Under the pieces are notes generated by a model. It saw only the letters and a program-made list of their open reading frames with translations. It ran no database searches and had not been told where the DNA came from. Positions 1 to 12,973 of a DNA stretch of 64,000 nucleotides are shown one piece after another. The stretch covers positions 610,621 to 674,620 of the forward strand of contig NMRA01000023.1 in the NCBI GenBank assembly GCA_002633005.1. Direction: 5' to 3'. Both the position numbers and the translations under genes were made by a program. Source of the stretch: Phoronis australis (Eukaryota; Phoronida; Phoronidae). Within the stretch, counting starts at the first letter, position 1. The number at the start of each line of letters is the position of its first letter.

Positions 1-544
1 GAAAATATATTGATGTCTGTCACTAAGTACTTACAGCTCATACCTGTCAACAGGAAAACCAATAACATACAGTTCACAAACACTTGAATCTAGTTGGTAC
101 AGACATGGTTACCCCGGCGATTTTCAGACTTTAGTGGAAGGTAAATATGGTCGCCATTCATGGCAAAACAATAGTGCCAATGCCATGATCGATCAATTTT
201 CATTTTATAAAAAATTTCAAGAGTAAAATCTCACCCTTTTTCGTTTTATGCAACCGACGTTTGAGTTTTTTTCCGGTGAATTTATTGAAGGTCCATATAA
301 TGGTTAGTTTCTCATGTCAAAGTACTAGTTGAACACTGACAATCCATAAAAGAGTGCTAGGGACGAGAGCATAAATTACAATACCTGAAAGTTTCATTTG
401 AATCCGATCATCCACCTTCGAGATGTGATGTTTCGATCTAGTTTAGCCAAATTTATATAGCACTTTGATTAGGATTTCACATAACCTTCACTTGATGATT
501 AAACAATGTTATTTAATATAATTTAGGTATCTATTGTTATAAAA
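1..544. other. no gene recognised
   Basis: AT-rich sequence at the left edge. I see no open frame with splice signals, no repeat shared with the rest of the window, and no RNA gene. It could be intergenic or an intron of a gene that starts outside the window. Confidence 0.5.
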
Positions 545-624
545 ACCGACTGGGGTTCGAACCCGAGGCTTTCTGCTAATAGAAGATTTATCGCAAAAAA
601 TCCCGGGTTCGAACCCAGGTCGGT
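545..624. repeat. short inverted repeat with two tRNA B-box-like palindromes
   Basis: Two copies of the self-complementary 12-mer GGGTTCGAACCC (the second one base off in its flanks) sit about 50 bp apart. The outer flanks ACCGAC and GTCGGT pair with each other, so the whole segment can fold into a hairpin with arms of about 20 bp. GGTTCGAAYCC is the internal B-box promoter element and T-arm of tRNA genes. No A-box, anticodon arm or acceptor stem is visible, so this is not a tRNA gene. It may be a remnant of a tRNA-derived SINE or two head-to-head fragments. Confidence 0.5.
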
Positions 625-839
625 ACAAAGATCTTTCCATTCTTAACTATAGGTCACGTGATGTGACCAACAGTGATGTGTGTAAAGACTTAATGATTTG
701 AATTAATGTTCCTTAAATTTTGACATTTTTTCCATGTGAACGAAACTTTGCGAACTAAGACGTGTGTCAAAATGCAACTTGCTATTGGGACACAACCAAC
801 CTTTTTTAGGTAGTTTACAGAAAGCAAGCATCGCAAGTT

Positions 840-2030
840 TTTAACCGCTGCAAAAGCGTAAACCTCCATAGAATGACTTGATAACTGAACGAGAGCAACG
901 CTGGGGCGTTGGCATGCGCCCACGGTGCATTGCATGCGATATGATTGTAAGGACACTAGGAGGTGCTGAAGTGGTCGAATAAGCCCGAAAATCAAATGGT
1001 GACTGGGCAATGTCATCACATACTGCTGAGTCAAGTTTCATTGAAATCTGGCAATCGGTTCTCTAGATATAATCCGAAATCGCTCTTCCCCTGAACAACA
1101 CTTGAAATACCCCTTATCGACGAACAAAATTTTGACTACACATGGTCATGGTATATATCTATGTAAAGTTTCATTGAAATTAATCAGCCAGTTTTCCAGA
1201 CACCACTCAGAAACACTCTTCCCTAAACGACGCTTGAAAAGCTCCTAGTCACAATGTTACTGTGGTCAAATCTACCCCGAAAAGGAACGGTTAGGCGCAT
1301 TGAATCACATATATCGGTGTCAAGATTCGCTGAAACTGCTCTCCCCACAACACACGAAAACTCAGTGAGAATAAAATGGCCATTAGAAGGTGCAGCAGTA
1401 ATCGAATATGCGCAAAATATAATGGTGATGGCACATCGACATCGCATACTAACTTGCCAACTTAAAACCTATCAATCGGTTCAAAAGATATCACCCGCAA
1501 ATGTTCTTCCCCAAAGTAGCAAGCAGGAGAAAACTAAATGGTGCCGGCGCATTGACATCTTATAACTCTGAGTCTCGTTTTATCGAAATCCGTCAGTTGC
1601 CTCTCTTGATAACATCCGGAAACGCTCTTCCCCCAAGCAACACGTGAAAAGTCCTCTTAACCATAACTGAATGACTACTAGGAGGTGCTGTAATGATCAA
1701 ATCTGCCCGAAAACTTAACGATTCCACAACACTGACACCATACATCACTCCGTCAAATTGTATTGAAATCCTTCAGTCGCCGGGCTCTCTACGTGTACGC
1801 ATCATCTGGAAACGCTCTCACACATAACAGCCACTAGGAGACGCTGCACTTATGGAATCGGCCCGAAAATGATCCAATGGTAGCGTAATCTCATAATGAA
1901 TTTTTGTGTCGAGTTTCAAAATATCATCCGGAAAGGACCCCTCACCCAAGCAACACTTCAAAGCCCACGTCGAAAACAAAATGACCACTAGGAGGTACTG
2001 CAGTGGTCGAATCCGCCCCAGTTTTTTAAT
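840..2030. repeat. degenerate tandem repeat array, unit about 150 bp
   Basis: A recurring block reads roughly CACTAGGAGGTGCTGnAGTGGTC followed by GAATCnGCCCGAAAA, then a stretch like GTTTCATTGAAATCnGTCAG, then CGCTCTTCCCC and AACACTTGAAA. Block starts are visible near 951, 1120, 1249, 1379, 1673, 1829 and 1983, giving a spacing of about 130-155 bp. Copies differ at many positions and some are truncated. A related array lies at 58130-59470. No coding frame runs through it. It looks like an old minisatellite-like family. Confidence 0.65.
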
Positions 2031-3015
2031 TTTCGGAGATTCTTTTTAAGAGGAGAATGCTAAGGATAAGGGTAAAGAAAAATTGAGAGAAACTCAGAAT
2101 ATAGCCCGTGGTAAAATTTGAAATCCCATCCAACGATAATCAAAAAATTCATTAACTCAAAAGTGCACGAGACCCATAATGTCCGACACCATCGTTTCTA
2201 CGGCCGAAAAAACACATTTCTGGAATCATGTTTGCTCATAAAATTTTCCATTTTCGCAGGAAGGTTTATCAGAAATAGTACTTTTGTGTTTATAATTAAA
2301 AAGTTCAAAAATTGCATGAATGGATACGAAACGATAATTTAGAAAACTGTAATATCGTTTTTTAGATAAATTCATCTGGAACATTTATATCAAATAAAAA
2401 TTGGTCATGTTACTTATGTNGATCCAATGGTAGCGTAATCTCATAATGAATCTTTGTGTCGAGTTTCAAAATATCATCCGGAAAGGACCCCTCACCCAAA
2501 CAACACTTCAAAGCCCACGTCGAAAACAAAATGACCACTAGGAGGTACTGCAGTGGTCGAATCCGTCCCAGTTTTTTAATTTTCGGAGATTCTTTTTAAG
2601 AGGAGAATGCCCGAGTTTTTTAATTTTCGGAAAGATTCTTCTTAAAAGGAGAATGCTAAGGATAAGGGTAAAGAAAAATTGAGAGAAACTCAGAATATAG
2701 CCCGTGGTAAAATTTGAAATCCCATCCAACGATAATCAAAAAATTCATTAACTCAAAAGTGCACAAGACCAATAATGTCCGACACCATCGTTTCTACGGC
2801 CGAAAAAACACATTTCTGGAATCATTTTTGCTCATAAAATTTTCCACTTTCGCAGGAAGGTTTATCAAAAATAGTACTTTTGTGTTTATAATTAAAAAGT
2901 TCAAAAATTGCATGAATGGATACGAAACGATAATTTAGAAAACTGTAATATCGTTTTTTAGATAAATTCATCTGGAACATTTATATCAAATAAAAATTGG
3001 TCATGTTACTTATGT
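1871..3015 (+). repeat. tandem duplication of ~550 bp, copies joined by a single N
   Basis: Copy 1 (1871-2419) and copy 2 (2421-3015) are nearly identical over their length, differing by scattered substitutions. Copy 2 has an extra ~45 bp local duplication at about 2610-2653. The junction is one undetermined base at 2420, placed exactly where copy 1 ends and copy 2 begins. Both copies carry the same 74-codon open stretch (2118-2342 and 2714-2938), which has no recognisable domain and which I do not call a gene. The arrangement may be real, or two haplotypes laid end to end by the assembler. Confidence 0.9.
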
Positions 3016-3653
3016 CATTGTTTTGTTAAGTACCTTTTTGATAAATTTTACTATAATGACACGGTTGCTCTACTCAACTGTTGGAGGATTTGAGAAGCAA
3101 AAAGTCTAAAATCAATTTATAGACTTGTGTATACTTACAGAGATAAAATTTATGTTTTGTAGATACTTGGCTAAGTGCAGACTTAGCTGGTAACATAACC
3201 TTAAATTCAAATTGGTATAAATTTTCAACATTTTTTCCCTTTCACTTTTCATGCATGCGAAGACTCTACCCCGTCCAAATTTCAATTTTCAGCGCTTGAC
3301 CGTACCTCAGTCACAGTCGAACACTCCATCTCTCACCGCAGGGGTGCAAATTACTAAAATTCTATACACCTAGTTCTTTGCAAAATCAGAAAGGGAATTT
3401 TATGTTATTTTTGAAATGTGAAGAATACCGAGTTGTGTAACAAAACATGTGGTATGTTAGTAGTGAAAATGACTACTGTGTTTATCGCAATAAACTCCGG
3501 TGATACTTTCAATCGAGGTCAACGGCTGATATCCAGATTATCTCAGGTTCAGAGTACAATTAACAGTCCGTGACAAGCCAGGTAGTATTGTGTTAGACAC
3601 AACATTTTGTCATATTTGTCACGGAATACTGTTTTGCACTACATGACGGCTTG
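3016..3653 (+). promoter_or_regulatory. presumed upstream region and 5' UTR of the CUB gene
   Basis: Non-coding sequence immediately before the first coding exon of the CUB receptor gene. I see no clear TATA box or other certain promoter element. It is assigned only by position, since the signal-peptide exon begins at 3654. Confidence 0.25.
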
Positions 3654-6600
3654 ATGGCGAGTTGCCGCTTCTTTCTATTGATGTCTGGACTTGCGGTAGT
3701 TGTATTCCCCGGTAAGTTCCACCCGTATTCCACTCACTGAAAGTTGACGAATGCGGCTGTGGAAATATGTAGATCCTGCAGGTGACCAGTTACCATTCGT
3801 GGTTGATCAGCTAGATGTGCTCCATTTGCCACACAGCCTGGTCCATTGCAAAAAATATCCGAATAATTCAGCCTACTACAATAAGGTAATTCTTAGCACG
3901 ATCGCGGAAACGAGAAACAAACCCAGTGGGAACCGACTAAATGTTGCATAATCTGAGTGAGAGCCTCGAGGACGGTAATGGCGTTCAAGGCATGTTGTTT
4001 GCCAAACTTGTCCACCCTTCTCCAACCTGGCTCCAAGATGTTTTGAGTACGAGATTGGTCAAATCTGTCCGACGGCTCTTCTTTCAACAAGACTTGTTCG
4101 TAATGCCCGCGTGCTGTGTTGTTTTTGACAAGTGAGTACCAACTTGGTGTCAAGTTTATAATTTGCAAAACTGGAGGCTGTATAGGGTTTTGCGTAAGTA
4201 AAGCACCCCCAATCCCCCCTCTCCCCCCAGCCCCCTATGGTGCGCCGCCCATGAAGTTTGGCTGTCGTGAAACCAGCACCGCTCTCAGGACAAACGAGTC
4301 TTTGCGCCCAATGGTGCGCATTGCTCGAATAAAATTTACTGTAACGACTGCAACGTACATGTACACCAAGAGTTAGAATAGAACTTCTAAGGACATTTCG
4401 TCTCTTCTCATAGCCTTCGTTGAAAACACGACTAAACTTTTTGTTTGAAAGCTTGATACTGAGTCACTAGAAGTGTCGAAACAATCTCCTTTTGTCAGGT
4501 GTGCAGCTATATAGCAAAATACCGAAAGACATAACAAGCGAACAAATTATCAAACAATATAGCTATATTTCGAGTTTGCATGTCTCATCATCAGGCAATG
4601 GACATATACGTAGCGAAATAAACAGTGTATTTACACGAGAAGATGGGCATACGAGCAGAGAGTGTGAATGCAACACACGGTAGGAAGCCCACAAACCTAT
4701 CGAAACAGAGCCAGCGTGCGGTACACACCTGTGAGCTGCTCATTCAGCACAGATTTTTCGTGGCTGGTCAATAACGAAGGGGTGCTACTGAACTACACTG
4801 TTCTTACAACCTAAATACTAAATTCTTGATTTAGGCGGTTAACTCCAGGGTGTCACAATTTTCCTTGCCAGGATAGCTGCCGATTTCCACCGTGAGACTA
4901 GAATCAAGGAAGTCAACGCCTTTTGATATTTTTTCTCACCGATGCCTTGAGTAGTCTGCTTAGGGGCTGAAAATAACTTTCTTCACCGTATGAACAAACC
5001 AAAACATATTTTGCGTGATTGATAAGTCGGATTTGCGTTCCGTAATTCCGTAGACCAAATGGTTTCGTACGACAAAACCGAGAGCACGCAAAACCGCACA
5101 AAATAACGTCAGTGTAAGACGAGTGCTTCGCGAGTATTCCCGAGACTTTACTTACGTATCGTAACAAAATGGCGGTCAATAAAATGATGGGTCGGTGAGG
5201 TTGAAATGTTCAATTATTGGATAGAATGCATTGCTAATGGTTATACACCTCTCGTCTCACGTACTTTGGCTGCCACAAAGTTTTTCTATTTCTCACAAGC
5301 TAAAAATTCTAATTATCTAAAAATTCCACAGAAGCAAGTCACGTCTTTTTCTACTTTTTGTTGCTTCCTTTTGTTCTACTGGAACCTGACGGTGTTCAGA
5401 AACATTTAAACACAGTACTCAATCAGAATGAATGTATGACATTCAGAACTGTGTTTTTCCGTATTGGTTAAATTAATTTTTAAAAGAAAACAAATTTGCA
5501 AACGTGTATAATAGTTTTATGTCGTACCATCATCAAATGTTGCTGTGTATTAAAGTTCATTAAAGAAATTTGCATTTTGTAAGAGCTTTCTTGTCTCAAA
5601 GCTTGTCTTGGAAAGTCTTCTTTCCTAAACTATCGTTCAATTCATTGTCTACTAACTTACCACTGCAACACATTTCCTTTCCGTTGAAACGATTTCTTTG
5701 TAGATAGTGATGTTGAGACTAGTTGAAGTTTATCCGGATCAGTATCTGCTTGGTTCTAACTCCTTCTGTGATTGTGGATCAAGGTGATCCGGATCATCTT
5801 ACGTTTATATCACCATTTGTGACTTCAGTACAGAAATAACTTACACCAGAAAATTCTCGTTAATTTTCAGAATCCCCTGACCACGTATTATACAACAGTG
5901 GTTATATAACGAGTCCAAACTATCCAAGTGAGTATAATATTTATCAGTCGTGGTATTTGCAATATTATTGTGTTTGAAAACGTTGAGTGAAGAGAGTTTA
6001 CACTGGAAGTCGGCCCAGTCAATGCTCCATCTATAGGTCAACTCGTTTTCACCATTCAAGGGCTGAAGTATCAACATTTGAGGAACTTCAATATTGGAAC
6101 TTTACCAATACTTTTGAATGGAACTTGTTCAAACAAAACAACTTCTCTACCAGTTGTTTTTTTCGCCTGTCAGTTTGTAATCCAACTTGTTGTAAGCGAT
6201 CGACACTGAATGTTAATTATTTTAAAAACCATTTATCGTATTGCATTATTTAGGACCCTATGAAGATGCACCTTACAACAACTACACCTACCGGCTGTTG
6301 TCTAATAACACGGATGACGCAATGGTGCTGACGTTTAGCAGTTTTCAGCTACTTCCAACTGACTACGTCAAGGTAACGAGGCAATCTTTGATGAACCTAA
6401 ATATTCAAAGTTTACTAACTAAGCCACAAACGAATGAGTATTGTAAATAAATACTAACCAAACAGCATAAGTTCGTAGAAAAATTGCAATTTGCAGATTA
6501 TTCTACAATGATTTGCTTGTACGTTACTTTCCTTTTGTGCATTATTCATGAGCACATCTCCAATTCGGTGGCTAAAAATTTGGAAACTTCAACTGAGGTA

Positions 6601-9600
6601 AAGATAAGTGAATTTCAAACCATCCTTACTAATGTTGGTGGAGGATAATGGCTTGTTGTATCGTAGTTGATTCATTGGCTTGTGAATATAAAATAAATTT
6701 GAAACGGATTAACACACCCAAACGAGAGAGCGACTATTTGTGGTTCATACCAGTAATAATTATCGATGACCACCGGAAAACTAGAAGAATCTTGTATTAT
6801 TTTGGATTTTAAATTGTATTTTCTGACAAACGCTTACCTAATTAAAACAAGCAGACACTTGCCACTGACAGGCATTCATCAATTCATGTCCCAAGGTAAT
6901 GGAGCGCTCCAGGTTGTGAACATTAAAACGTGATTTTTGGACTGCTACACTGGCCTCTGGCGTATTCGTGCCTCTAATTTAGCACTGCAGCTGCGATGAC
7001 CCATGTACGAACGCGGATTTCTATAACAGTTTCTGCACAGTCGAACCGAATTACCACACACCTTGCAGGGACCTCTCACACCTCAGGCGCACACGAAAGG
7101 AAATTCACTTTATCTCAATGTTTTTTGTACTTGTTGTTTCAGATAAAGGACAACTCCAGTCGGTTATTAGCAGAGTTCCGAGGTGCCAAAGAGGACAAAT
7201 TTGGTGTCACCACAATAAAAACGACCAATTCAAAACAACTGTCACTAACAGTAAGTCAGTAGAGAAACCAATAGTTAAATATCATTAAGTGAATATAAAG
7301 GATTATTGGTTGTGTTTTGTCTAGAAAACGTGTCATTTTCTCAAAGATACAGTAACGCCCATTGGGTTAAAGATGAAACAAAAATAGGTTTCATAGCAAC
7401 ACTTTACGAACTCAAATTTAGGTATTGGTTTTAAGCACTTTCACCACAAGGTGTATAACTGGATCTAACAGAGATTTGCAAATGAAAGCCCAAACAGACC
7501 CCAAGCTTAAAAAGATAAAGGGGCTTCTTCAATAAATTGCATAAAGAAAATATGTGCAAGACATCAACATCTTGTCATTAATATCTCTAAAAGGGTTGTT
7601 GAGATATTTAAAGTTGATTACTTGCCAACAGAGTCTTCATCCTCTCACAACATTCCCTAAAAGCCCGCAGCTGCATGAGTGCTCTGCAGACGGCAATACA
7701 CTTTTCGAGAGAGTCCAAATCCTTTTTTCTGAAGGACTCTTCTAGGGACTGTTATTTGGACGCAAAGTCACTTTGATTAAATCTGAGTACCCTGGGAGCT
7801 CTTTCAGAGATCCCCGGTAAGATAGTGCACAACTTAGGACGCTTTTGTTATTGAAACGCAGTTATTTTTCAAGAATTAGTTTATCATCACGACTGTACAG
7901 TCTCATCTAGTGCCGTACACTAACCACCCACAGGTGCAGTTCGTCTTCCAAAACACGTCTCACGGACAAGCTACGGGGTTCAACGCTTCTTTCAACACAG
8001 AGACGTGGTCTGGTTTAAGTGAGTATTTTGAAGAAAGCAACACATTATCAAGGATTTGTTGACAGTAATTCGAATGCTTTTGAAAAATCTTTAGTTCTGG
8101 ACAGCATATACCCTTGAACGAGGAAACAAATGTTGGCTGTTTTCGTACATCACTTTTCATTTCCTTGCATATCAATATAAGGAAGCTCTCAATATTGTGA
8201 GCTTTTAACTTTCAGATATTTGGTTTTGTAGCAAATGTCCGATGTTCTAATTTTACTCAACTTTTGTGGTGATGTTAGACTCGTAAATTGTTGAATCAAA
8301 ATCTCACGTCAATTGTCTGATTATTACCAGTTGGTCAGACGAAATTTAACAAGGAAAAAGGTCATGTGACTTCACCTGGGTGGCCAGCCAACTTCCCACC
8401 TGTAGTGAGAACCGTGGATTACAAAATATCGGCCCCTCATACACAGGGAAAGATTAACTTAACAATCACGGTGAGTTTTACTGGAGACTGGAATTAATCG
8501 ACAGCACATATGGGCTACAAATTCATACAGTTTTCTGAAAACTGGGTCGCCTAAATGTAGGCCCACGGACTCAAATGTGCTGGATCTGAAATTTCAAAAT
8601 TATATTTTACTGGTGTGCGTGGTGTCCCAAAAAGTGCATTCGGTAGGTTTATAAAAACTAGGGTTTGTGAATGACAGGACGAGTTTATTTTTAATTTGGA
8701 ACATAGACAAATACTCATGCATTTTGCTTCACAACAATAAAGCATGACAACCATGACTAACTATTCGGAGGAAATTTTATTTTTTCTGACAAGCTCCACT
8801 GTCCTGCACATACATTATATATATATATCAGTATACAAGAATAAGAGAGGAATTATAGGCGACACTCGAAAAAAGTGCCGTTGCTTTAAATGTTAATCAC
8901 TTTTCATGTTATTTCAGCATTATGACTTCAAAAACACTAAAGAGAACAAGTTATTTATGAGTAAGGGGAAGAGCTACTCAACAAGCAAAGACAACAAGGA
9001 ATTGAAAGAAAGTGATAAAGGTATTTGCAATTGAGGAGAGAGGATACTGTCTAACTAGCAACATTAGATGTACTTGTGTTGTCTTTAGGAGGTGGTAATC
9101 GAATCCTTGCCTGTGAACGCACAACATTTATCGTGGAAGCTGAGCTACAGTACAACTACACGTAGGCACATTTCCCATTGGAGTTTTTTTGCTCTAAATT
9201 AAGCACGTTCGTTAGTTGCAGAGGACATATAATAGAAATACATGGTTGTGCTACGAATTTACCTCGCAAAACGTATTTTGGAAAAACAATGAACTATTTA
9301 GGTCACCTCATGAAACTGTAGATGGCCACGAACGTCTTGGCAATCGTCTTTATCGCATCTCCCGTTCATTTCAATCAAAACACGTCTCAAATCTTTCAGT
9401 TTGTACTCCTAAAACAGTGACGGATTTAGAAGGGGGCCAAGGGGCCATGCCCCCCCAAAATTCTCCCAGATTACATTTGGCAGTTCGGGGGTGCGAATGT
9501 CTGACGGGAAAATCCTGGCTAATACTCTTTCCTGGCCCCCCTAACTCAAAATCCTGGATCCGCCCCTGAAGAATACATAAAAGTCTTGTCCACTTTCTGT

Positions 9601-12600
9601 TTTGCTATTATTTCTCAGTCGTGCTGGAACCCTGAAAGCACACGTGTTCTCAACATTAGGTATGCGTCAACTTACAGTAGAACTTAACGGAAAGGGTCAC
9701 TCAGCCAATCTGGAGCTGAAGTAAACCAAAGGTTTATAATACCGTTTCAAACGTAAGCAAAGTCAAATGGAACCTGTCGTTTTCAGATTCATAACGAATT
9801 TTTTGAATTAATAATTCCCACGAACACGGTTCCTTGTTTATTCTCGGGATACCTTGAACGAACTATGAATTCCATGTTTATTCTAATAATCCAAGTTCAC
9901 AAACAACATTCGACACAGCTAATACTGTACCTAAAAAAATCCGCACTAGATTAGCGTGGGAATACTCTCGGTTGTCTGACACGCACAACGTTGAGAAAAT
10001 GTTCAATCTTTCATATGGAATTGAAGCTAAAATAATATGTTTATTATCTGAAATTTGTCTCAGCAATCGGATGAAATTACTTAGTGAGAATATCACTGTT
10101 TCCTAGATACGAGTGATGTTCCAAGTACCGGCAAATCGAAATTGCTCGTAAAAAGTAAAAACTTTGTCGACTGATCGTTCAAATACGGCTTGCAGTGAAG
10201 TCAGTGGTGCACGGTCAAAAGACAAATGTTGATCTCCCTTTGTTGTATACATTTGCACGATTTTATGTTCGAGAAAAATAGTTCTAACGTCTTAAAACCA
10301 CCCTCATTCGATACAATATTCGTCATTTTCCTTACATTATATGCATAAATAAGCAGAGCTTGAAAACGTTTTCGGCGCTAAATAGGACATTCCTCCTTCT
10401 AACGGAATTTTAAGGAAATGAAATTGATTTCAATAGCCTTAAACCATGCAGGCGTACAAATTAAAGATTAAATTTCTTTTCTCACTTGTGACCATTCACC
10501 ACTAACTTCATTGCGTGCTGTATTCAAACGACCAATCGGAGAATTTTAAAATTTTTAGACACTTCAAACCTCCTTGCCACTTCTATAAAACTCGTTTCCA
10601 GACAACACTTTTTAACCAGTCGTATGAATACCTTGAAATCCAGAACGATTGAACATTTTTCAAGGTGTTCCATCGAAATGAGAACCCCGGTGTAAGACAA
10701 ATGTCGCAGAATCGAAAACAGACTCCCGCATTTTCAAAACAACTAACCAGCCTGAAAAACACGAACCCCGACCTTTAAAACAGGAACCTCAGGGACTGAA
10801 ACACCACTCCCGCACTTTCTGTCAACCTCTGCTTCCAAATTTCATTTTAACAATCTATGAGAAGTTGACGTACACTTTTTTGAGGGCAAGAACGGTGAAA
10901 TTAGTGACGGTGCAGGTCTGTGAGTGAAAAATTCCCGCGAACCATTTCAAAATCCTGAAATTGATTGTGCCGGAAATAATGTACTCTCGATAAGTAAATG
11001 GACGAGCCCTAAAATGCGGCCGATTGTTAAGATATTTAAAGGAATTAATCAAAAATGGCACTCGAAAGTCGAATCTTTTTGTCTTTCATTCTGAAACTAT
11101 TGAATAATATGATGTTAATCAAATGTTCGCCGAGATAACGTGTTGAGAGTATAGATTAGGTTTAAATTCGCCCACAGACAAGTTGCACGAGTTTTACCGA
11201 TAAAAATCAAATGACAAAGTCAATATATACACAACACGTACCGAGAGTGGCGTAAATGAAGTAATATCCCAGTCGACCTTATTCCGCATATCGACCTCGA
11301 CCGAACCATTTATCCCATACGCTTCGAATTCCTAAGTTTCTTGCATTTTCTAGGCAGATTTTTTAAATACTTCACCCAGACTGTTCACATGGCGGATCAC
11401 ATCCTATGTGTATGTACTTGCGCGTTAGGTTGCAAGTTTTCTCTTGTAAAAGAAACAGTTTTAAAAGTAACGATTTATTTCTTGAAAAGAGGTAACAAAG
11501 ATGGAAACAACGGCAACTGTGCTGTGAACTTGTAACATCTCCTGGAAATAGTTAAAAAACAAAAATATTTGCTACTGTAGTTTCCGAGGAATCGGCGCCT
11601 GAGTTGCAGACTATATAGTATTCATCAATTGAAAACTGAGACATAAGTGTCATATAGTTAACAGTTTTGTTCCAGATTTTACGTTCAGGGCCTGGTTGCA
11701 TGTCGAGTGTTAGTTACACTGCTGCAACTGTATTACTTTAAACTATATTCGGAAACTTTGATGATCGAACCGGCTGAAGATGTCGAGTCGACATTGACCT
11801 ACTTTTTGAACTTTCTATGTCAGAGGTCACTGTTGAAGTAGTGCGGGAGGTGAATACGGAAAACTTTATTACATGGCCGTATTTGCCTCGACAGATTCAA
11901 CGCGTAAGGGATAAAATATAAGCTACGCTTCATTATTGACAATGTTTAACAAACAAATGCAGAAAACATCGGGAAAGTACTTGAAGATGATTTAACACAA
12001 AGTTTGAGGCCACTAACATCGTCTCAAAAAATTGTCCGAGTTTCCTGTCCGATCCCCGGGGTTGACGTGTTTTAAAGGTCGGGTTTCGTGTTTTTCGGGC
12101 GGGTTAGGTGCAGAAGTCTGTTCTCGACTCCGGGATATGTTTTACACCGGGATTCCAATTTTGATGGAACATCCTGTGCTCTGTGCTAAAACTCAGAGTA
12201 AAGTTTCGCCTCGGCTAGTCGCCAAAGCGAAATGTTACACGTTATTGTCAAACACACACGCTATGAAACCTTAGGTTGTGATGTATGTTATGACTATTCA
12301 TTGTAAACATAGATCATGTGCTTCAAGACTGTCATGATCATTGGTTGCGTGATAGCTCGTGCGTGAAGTTATATTACACAAATTCACGAAATTCCGAGGT
12401 CGTTCAACCCATCTCAGGAGTAGAGAAGTTGTCGTGTTTTGGGGAACTATTGATGCAAACATTGGTTAACTGTTGAAAAATACAGATTTTATCTGACCTT
12501 GTCCACATTTAAAAGCTTACAAAGCCTGTCTTTACTTAAAGTCAAGATGGATTGAATAACCGTAAAGAGCCGAGTTAACGCATACAATGTACCTAATCTT

Positions 12601-12929
12601 GAGACAACGTGCGATTTTACTTCTTGCTTAACTGAGAAATTTAGCCAATGCGCTAGTGGCCTTGAGGTTGGAGTCCTACATGTAGTTCGAAGTGTGGAAA
12701 CTCGACGATTTAAGACGAAATTTGAATACATTGAACGAGAAATGCGATGGAGACGGTTGCCAAGATGTCGGTGCCTATCCAAATAGCCTCGGAATTTGAC
12801 GGTATAGCCTAAGATTTCAATTGATTAGAAAATAAGAAAAAAGCGCTAAAAACATTGCAAAAGCTACCTACTATATCGTAACGGAAATAGATATATTGCG
12901 TATTGAATGGGCAAGCACACACACACACA

Positions 12930-12973
<44 letters not shown>

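Noticed and set aside
2118-2938. Pair of 74-codon frames in the duplicated segment
   Set aside because: Conserved between the copies only because the DNA is nearly identical; no domain or splice context.
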